Source: Anaerolineales bacterium
GTDB taxonomy: Bacteria > Chloroflexota > Anaerolineae > Anaerolineales > VGOW01
Assembly: GCA_919901875.1 (NCBI GenBank)
Contig: CAKKQG010000265.1
Span: 1-11,157 of the forward strand
Reading direction: 5' to 3'
Length of the DNA stretch: 11,157 nt
In this document: positions 7,563-11,157 of the stretch, in pieces
Layout: each line of letters opens with the position of its first letter
Position numbering within the stretch: position 1 is the stretch's first letter
Notes under the pieces: generated by a model
Told to the model about the DNA's origin: nothing
The model's input: the letters and a program-made list of their open reading frames with translations, nothing else
Database searches by the model: none
Program-made: the position numbers and the translations under genes

Positions 7563-9989
7563 ATGAATCGTTCAGACTCTCTCTCCCTCCTCCAATCTTC
7601 CCTCACCGCCCATCGCGCCGATTACGCGCGCAAGGTGGCGAAGGCCTGGCTCGATGGATCGCCCAACGATCTGGCTATGAAATTTTTTCTGGCGCAGGTG
7701 CACCAGATCGAAAATGATCGTGATGATTCGATTCAACTGATCGATCAGATCGTCGCCGTTGATCCCGAACACGCCGCCGCGCAACGTTTGATCGGCGACC
7801 TGAAACGTGATGCCGCCGCGCACGCCGTCGCCCACGCCCTGGACGGTCAACCGTTCCCATCACAGTTTTATCCGCCACACTGGATAGATACACTTCGTCG
7901 CGCCAATGCTGCCCTGCACATAAAGCAATTTGAGTCGGCAGGAAAATTTGCCCAAGCCGTATTGGAATACGACGACGCGCCACCGCTTGCTTCGCTCATT
8001 TTACTCAAGAGTCATTGGCTGGCAGGTCAACTCGATCTCGCCCTGCCCCTGGCGCAAGGCTTCCATGAACGCTGGACTCAAAGCGTGGCGATCTTGTTGT
8101 GTCTTGCCGAGTGTTTGTTAAGTCAGCAGACCTCCGAGTTCTTAAAGAACTCGGAGGTCTCAGCCGTCGAATTGCTTTACACCGCCAGCACCCTCGACCC
8201 GGCGTGTGATGTGGTCAACCGCTATTGGTCGCCGTCACACGCGCACGCGTATCGCAATTTATGGAATCACGATCTCGATGTTCCATTGCCCGCGCCGATA
8301 CCGTTTGAAGTGACGAAACTGTTGGGAAGAAATCAGATAGAAGGGAAAAAGGAAACAGGGAAACAGGGGAAAGGGTGGAGTCCGCAACCGACGTTGAGTG
8401 AGCCGAAGATCGAACACACGGTAACGCTGGCGTCGAATCAGATCAAAGTTAATCACGCGCGATTCTATCGCCGACCGGTTCACGTTATTTTGTATAGCGG
8501 TAAGTTGTTGAAGGCAAAATTCGGAGAGGCGGCATCCGCCGAAGTGATAGGGTTGGTGGAGCAGTTGGCGGCGATCACGGCAAAACATCGCCGCGTGCCG
8601 GTGAAGATCATCGCGCCCGATGATCCCGTTTGTCTTGCGCGCTATGGTCTCAATCCGGTGGAGCCAACGAATGCTTGGGCGATCAAAAATTTATTGCGCG
8701 ACGTGGATCGCTGGCTGACGCGCAAAGGGCAAGCGATCAATTCGTTGGCGATCATCGGCGGCGACGACCTCATTCCATTTCATCGCCTGCCGAATCCAAC
8801 AGATGATAGCGACGACGACATTCCATCCGACAACCCTTACGGCTGCATTGACGAAAATTATTTTGTGCCGGAGTGGGCTGTTGGGCGTTTGCCTTCGCCG
8901 TGCGGGCGCGACCCGGAACCGTTGAAACGGTTGTTACGCAACACCATTAACGCTCACGCTTCAACGTCATCAAAATTTGTGTTGATGGATTGGGTGCGCG
9001 ACATTTTGCGAATAAGCAAGGCACAACCCGCGCCGCAAGCAATCGGTTATGCGGCGAGTGTGTGGAAAGAAGCCGCGCTCGAAGTCTTTGCGCCGATTGG
9101 CGCAGCGACTCAACTCTTCACCTCTCCGCCGCTCGAAGCGGACACCGCGCCCATCACGCGCAAATTCGATCTCTCCTATTTTAATTTGCACGGCGTGGAA
9201 GATTCGTCGGAGTGGTTTGGTCAGCGCGATCCGGGCGACGAAGGTTATGGCGCGTTGTATCCCATCGCGCTCACGCCGAATGATGTCGCAAATGGCAACG
9301 GGCATCCGCCGCGAATCATCTTCACCGAGTCGTGCTACGGCGCAAACATCATCAACAAAAGCGAACCCGATGCGGCGATGTGTTTGCGATTTTTAAACGA
9401 TGGGGCGCGGGCATTGATCGGTTCAACCAAGATCGCTTACGGTTCTGTCAGTTCACCCCTTATCGGCGCAGATTTATTGGCGCGATCTTTTTGGGAAGCG
9501 CTACTCGGCGGGTTGTCGGTGGGCGAATCACTGCGCCGCGCCAAATTAGATTTAGCTCAAACAATGCACAAGCGGCAAAACTTTTTAGACGGCGAAGATC
9601 AGAAAACGTTGATCTCCTTTGTGTTGTATGGCGATCCATTGTTGCCCGCACCCACCTCATCGCGCACCACGTCGTCGGCGAAAACCTTGCCCGAATTGAA
9701 AACGATGGCGATGGAGTATCAAACGATCAGCGATCCTGAGATTAAACCTGAGATCGTCGCCGAGATGAAAACTTTTCTCTCGCGCTACCTACCCGGCTCC
9801 GAGTCGGCAAATATCCATCTCTCGCGCCCACTCTCGCCCATCATGGCGAAAGGCGGCAACACCACGCCCACGCATCGAGTCTATACCGTTGCGAAAACGA
9901 TTCGTATGAATTCACATGCGATTCAAAGTTATGCGCGGGTGACGGTGAGTAAGGCGGGGAAGGTGGTGAAGCTGGCGGTGAGTAAGTGA
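7563..9989 (+). CDS. TPR-like protein fused to a C25/caspase-fold cysteine peptidase domain
   Basis: An 808-residue protein, numbered from the ATG at 7563. Residues 1-220 are alpha-helical with two to four degenerate TPR-like units (for example IDQIVAVDPEHAAAQRLIGDL near 61-81). Residues 228-300 are a poorly conserved linker with a Lys/Gly-rich tract. About 305-700 resembles a clan CD peptidase of family C25: LAIIGGDDLIPFHR (395-408), the acidic DDSDDDIPSDNPYG (414-427), VGRLPSP, then His543 in NLHG (codon 9189-9191), Cys591 in TESCYGA (codon 9333-9335), and the domain-closing YGDPLLP at 689-695. His and Cys are the expected catalytic dyad of gingipain/caspase folds. Gingipains are secreted; this protein has no signal peptide, so it should act in the cytoplasm, more like bacterial TPR-linked CHAT/caspase-like proteases. 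A Ser/Thr-rich linker and a beta-prone tail (about 770-808) close the protein. No Shine-Dalgarno is visible. A CHAT assignment is the main alternative. Confidence 0.88.
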   Translation: MNRSDSLSLLQSSLTAHRADYARKVAKAWLDGSPNDLAMKFFLAQVHQIENDRDDSIQLIDQIVAVDPEHAAAQRLIGDLKRDAAAHAVAHALDGQPFPSQFYPPHWIDTLRRANAALHIKQFESAGKFAQAVLEYDDAPPLASLILLKSHWLAGQLDLALPLAQGFHERWTQSVAILLCLAECLLSQQTSEFLKNSEVSAVELLYTASTLDPACDVVNRYWSPSHAHAYRNLWNHDLDVPLPAPIPFEVTKLLGRNQIEGKKETGKQGKGWSPQPTLSEPKIEHTVTLASNQIKVNHARFYRRPVHVILYSGKLLKAKFGEAASAEVIGLVEQLAAITAKHRRVPVKIIAPDDPVCLARYGLNPVEPTNAWAIKNLLRDVDRWLTRKGQAINSLAIIGGDDLIPFHRLPNPTDDSDDDIPSDNPYGCIDENYFVPEWAVGRLPSPCGRDPEPLKRLLRNTINAHASTSSKFVLMDWVRDILRISKAQPAPQAIGYAASVWKEAALEVFAPIGAATQLFTSPPLEADTAPITRKFDLSYFNLHGVEDSSEWFGQRDPGDEGYGALYPIALTPNDVANGNGHPPRIIFTESCYGANIINKSEPDAAMCLRFLNDGARALIGSTKIAYGSVSSPLIGADLLARSFWEALLGGLSVGESLRRAKLDLAQTMHKRQNFLDGEDQKTLISFVLYGDPLLPAPTSSRTTSSAKTLPELKTMAMEYQTISDPEIKPEIVAEMKTFLSRYLPGSESANIHLSRPLSPIMAKGGNTTPTHRVYTVAKTIRMNSHAIQSYARVTVSKAGKVVKLAVSK
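8128..8160 (+). repeat. Translated palindromic element, copy 3 (in peptidase gene)
   Basis: A perfect palindrome: arm AGACCTCCGAGTTCTT (8128-8143), central A, and the exact complementary arm (8145-8160). It differs from copy 2 only at arm position 4 and its pairing partner (T-A versus C-G). The host frame reads it as TSEFLKNSEVS (190-200), between two helices of the TPR-like region. Confidence 0.9.
8335..8380 (+). repeat. Purine-only repeat tract translated within the peptidase gene
   Basis: A strongly purine-biased tract built on an approximate eight-base unit (GGAAACAG repeated, then GGGAAAGG). It encodes EGKKETGKQGKG (260-271), a highly charged linker between the TPR-like part and the peptidase domain. 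Its base usage is unlike the surrounding codons and looks like intergenic simple repeat captured in frame. Confidence 0.65.
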
Positions 9990-10000
9990 GTGGCAACAAA

Positions 10001-10033
10001 AAACCTTCAAGGTCTTGGAGACCTTGAAGGTTT
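10001..10033 (-). terminator. Palindromic hairpin between convergent genes; terminator for the toxin operon
   Basis: AAACCTTCAAGGTCT (10001-10015) pairs perfectly with 10019-10033 around the loop TGG. Read on the minus strand, the stem exits into six consecutive T residues, a classic intrinsic terminator, 34 nt after the PIN gene stop codon. Read on the plus strand, 11 nt after the peptidase stop codon, the exit is TTTCGTTCTTT, giving weaker bidirectional function. Its 29-nt core has the same length and layout as the palindromes inside the two large genes (copy 4 of that family) and would also be stop-free in the equivalent frame. Confidence 0.8.
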
Positions 10034-10067
10034 CGTTCTTTCCCACTTTGGCGCACAAGAACAGCGA

Positions 10068-10508
10068 TCAATCTTTCTTGATGTCTCGCCGCAACACTTC
10101 TAAAAACGGTATTGCCTTGACGATTTTGATTCCATGATAGTCGCCACCGAGCGAGTCGAAATGCGGATCGTAAGTGACGATGTAATGCGCCTTGCCTTGA
10201 ACAGCGCAAGCAAGGATCACATCATCGTCGGCATCAGATAATACTTTAATCACCGCATCATCAGGCACCTCAATCCACTCTGCTAATTCTTTGAGCAATG
10301 CTGTTTGCTGAGTGATGGTCAAGTCGGGAACTTCGCGTTCGATTAGTTTCTCAATGATCTCTTTATTCAGCGCATTGCAGACTAACAAGACAAATTCTTC
10401 GCGCTCCCAGCGTTTGAGCAATTCGCGGGTCGGGCTATTGGCATTTTTACTTAACGCTGCTGACACGAAAACATTCGTATCCAAAACCGCCCTCAACCGT
10501 TCAGTCAC
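10068..10508 (-). CDS. PIN-domain RNase toxin (VapC-like)
   Basis: A 146-residue PIN-domain protein of the 'putative toxin-antitoxin system toxin component, PIN family' type, normally a Mg2+-dependent endoribonuclease that cuts tRNA, rRNA or mRNA when freed from its antitoxin. The acidic metal-binding positions are visible: Asp10 in VLDTNVFVSAAL, Glu50 in NALNKEIIEKL, the DADDD cluster at 92-96, and Asp114 in IVTYDPHF. The length is typical, so it appears intact. The start codon is GTG (10506-10508), with AAGGAG 7 nt upstream inside the preceding gene. The GTG overlaps the end of that gene by 8 nt (GTGACTGA), giving translational coupling with the antitoxin. A strong hairpin terminator lies 34 nt past the stop. 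Confidence 0.92.
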   Translation of the reverse strand: MTERLRAVLDTNVFVSAALSKNANSPTRELLKRWEREEFVLLVCNALNKEIIEKLIEREVPDLTITQQTALLKELAEWIEVPDDAVIKVLSDADDDVILACAVQGKAHYIVTYDPHFDSLGGDYHGIKIVKAIPFLEVLRRDIKKD

Positions 10509-10794
10509 TCTCTAACTCCTTCTCAAGTGCCGTGCCTTTTGCAATCGCGTCAACTCGCATCGCGTCAAGGTTATCTTGAAATCGTTTCATCAACTCTTGA
10601 CGCGGCAAGTTTTTTAACTGAGCCGATAATCGTTCTGCCTCTGCTTGAATCTCTGCCACAGTGGGACGGCGGGGTTGTCGCTTAAGCCGCGTCACAAATT
10701 CCACCACTGCCACCAAATCACGCTCTGGCAATTGCGCCACTTCGATCACTGCTTTACGAACTAAATCCTGCGGGGCAAGAGTTTGTATTGTCAT
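10501..10794 (-). CDS. Antitoxin-like protein, partner of the PIN toxin
   Basis: A 97-residue hydrophilic, mostly helical protein with Glu/Arg/Lys/Gln-rich composition. An N-terminal helix region (VAQLPERDLVAVVEFVTRL, about 19-37) is followed by the basic linker KRQPRRPT and a long charged helical tail. This architecture fits antitoxins that dimerise and bind operator DNA with the N-terminal half while the tail covers the toxin. No classical AbrB, RHH or Phd motif is obvious to me, so family assignment is open; the antitoxin role rests on the 8-nt overlap with the PIN gene. The ATG has AAGGA 8 nt upstream. The start lies 13 nt after the stop of the previous gene, so all three genes form one transcript, probably autoregulated as is usual for such modules. 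Confidence 0.82.
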   Translation of the reverse strand: MTIQTLAPQDLVRKAVIEVAQLPERDLVAVVEFVTRLKRQPRRPTVAEIQAEAERLSAQLKNLPRQELMKRFQDNLDAMRVDAIAKGTALEKELESD

Positions 10795-10807
10795 CTTCTC
10801 TTTCCTT

Positions 10808-11065
10808 TCATGCTACTCGTTTCAATGCGCGCTCACGATGTTCGTCGCTTTCTCTTCGCGTGCGTGAAATGTAAACCTGAGCATCTTCGCCAAAAGCAGG
10901 ATAGGGCAATGTGCCGCACACATCCTTCCATTTGCGTTTAGGCCGCCCTGTGAAAACTTTTGTCCGCCGCGCCCTCTCAATCAAACGAGATGCCAACACT
11001 AGCTGCTCATCGGATGTGAGTTGATCCGCTTGTTTCAAAACCACTTCCAATAATTGTGCACTCAT
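10808..11065 (-). CDS. Second antitoxin-like small protein, first gene of the operon
   Basis: An 85-residue protein. The ATG at 11065 has a near-perfect ribosome site, AGAGGAGG, 7 nt upstream, so a longer TTG-initiated form is rejected. The N-terminal half is helical (LLEVVLKQADQLTSDEQLVLASRLIERARR), resembling the QLPERD…LKR helix region of the next gene. The middle is basic (RPKRKWKDVCG), and the C-terminal part carries LPYPAFGEDAQVYISRTRRESDEHR. From memory, this GEDAQ-x-W/Y-x-SRTRxExDEHR tail is common in small VapB-like antitoxins of cyanobacteria and Chloroflexi adjacent to PIN toxins; I cannot verify this here. It leads the operon, followed after 13 nt by the second small gene and then the PIN toxin. 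It could be the true antitoxin, a second antitoxin whose own toxin was lost, or a repressor of the module. Confidence 0.82.
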   Translation of the reverse strand: MSAQLLEVVLKQADQLTSDEQLVLASRLIERARRTKVFTGRPKRKWKDVCGTLPYPAFGEDAQVYISRTRRESDEHRERALKRVA

Positions 11066-11130
11066 AGAGTCGCCTCCTCTCAACGCCTCCTATTTTACCC
11101 CTCATCTCCCTCAACCACACAAAAACAAAA

Positions 11131-11157
11131 ATCCCAAACTCCAAAAACCCAAACCCC
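11131..11157. repeat. A/C-rich degenerate heptamer array at right edge
   Basis: Seven-base units of the type TCCCAAA, CTCCAAA, AACCCAA run to the window edge, upstream of the toxin operon. The pattern is degenerate and truncated, but has the same period as the other arrays here. Confidence 0.5.

Noticed and set aside
11066..11083. TTG start giving a 91-residue form of the first operon protein
   Set aside because: The extension overlaps the strong AGAGGAGG ribosome site that is correctly spaced for the ATG at 11065.
11092..11125. Promoter for the toxin operon with TAAAAT (11092-11097, minus strand)
   Set aside because: No -35 element at proper spacing; the A/C-rich repeat gives several equally weak choices.

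Overview
The window looks like a chromosomal segment of a Chloroflexi-type bacterium, most plausibly Anaerolineae. This is inferred from style rather than from a marker gene: moderately GC-rich coding DNA, intergenic regions full of short seven-base tandem repeats and perfect palindromes, very large TPR proteins, and a PIN-type toxin-antitoxin cassette of a kind common in Chloroflexi and cyanobacteria. There is no rRNA or tRNA gene, no CRISPR array and no transposase. No gene-free stretch exceeds about 200 bases.

Left part (1-1811, minus strand): a class I PLP-dependent aminotransferase running off the left edge, preceded by a lipoprotein gene with two BamE/SmpA-like segments. The two are co-directional with a 39-nt gap. 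A 201-nt divergent region follows. It carries a long interrupted inverted repeat and a heptamer array.

Centre (2013-9989, plus strand): a 105-residue protein with two membrane helices, a 1679-residue protein made almost wholly of about 40 TPR units, and an 808-residue protein that joins TPR-like helices to a caspase-fold cysteine peptidase domain resembling family C25 (gingipain-like), with a visible His/Cys pair. Neither large protein has a signal peptide, so this looks like a cytoplasmic scaffold-plus-protease module, possibly docked at the membrane by the small protein. What it does is not known from the sequence.

Right part (10068-11065, minus strand): a compact three-gene operon of two small antitoxin-like proteins and a PIN-domain RNase toxin. 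It converges on the protease gene at a strong hairpin that should end the toxin transcript.

The most striking feature cuts across the genes. One family of palindromic elements occurs four times. One copy is the intergenic hairpin; the other three lie inside the two large ORFs, are stop-free, are all read in the same frame, and encode near-identical peptides of the type TSEFLKNSEV at helix junctions. Two copies differ only by a compensatory change in the two arms. Separately, heptamer tandem arrays end exactly two bases before the ATG of both large genes, where a Shine-Dalgarno sequence would be expected, and a third heptamer array is translated inside the TPR gene.
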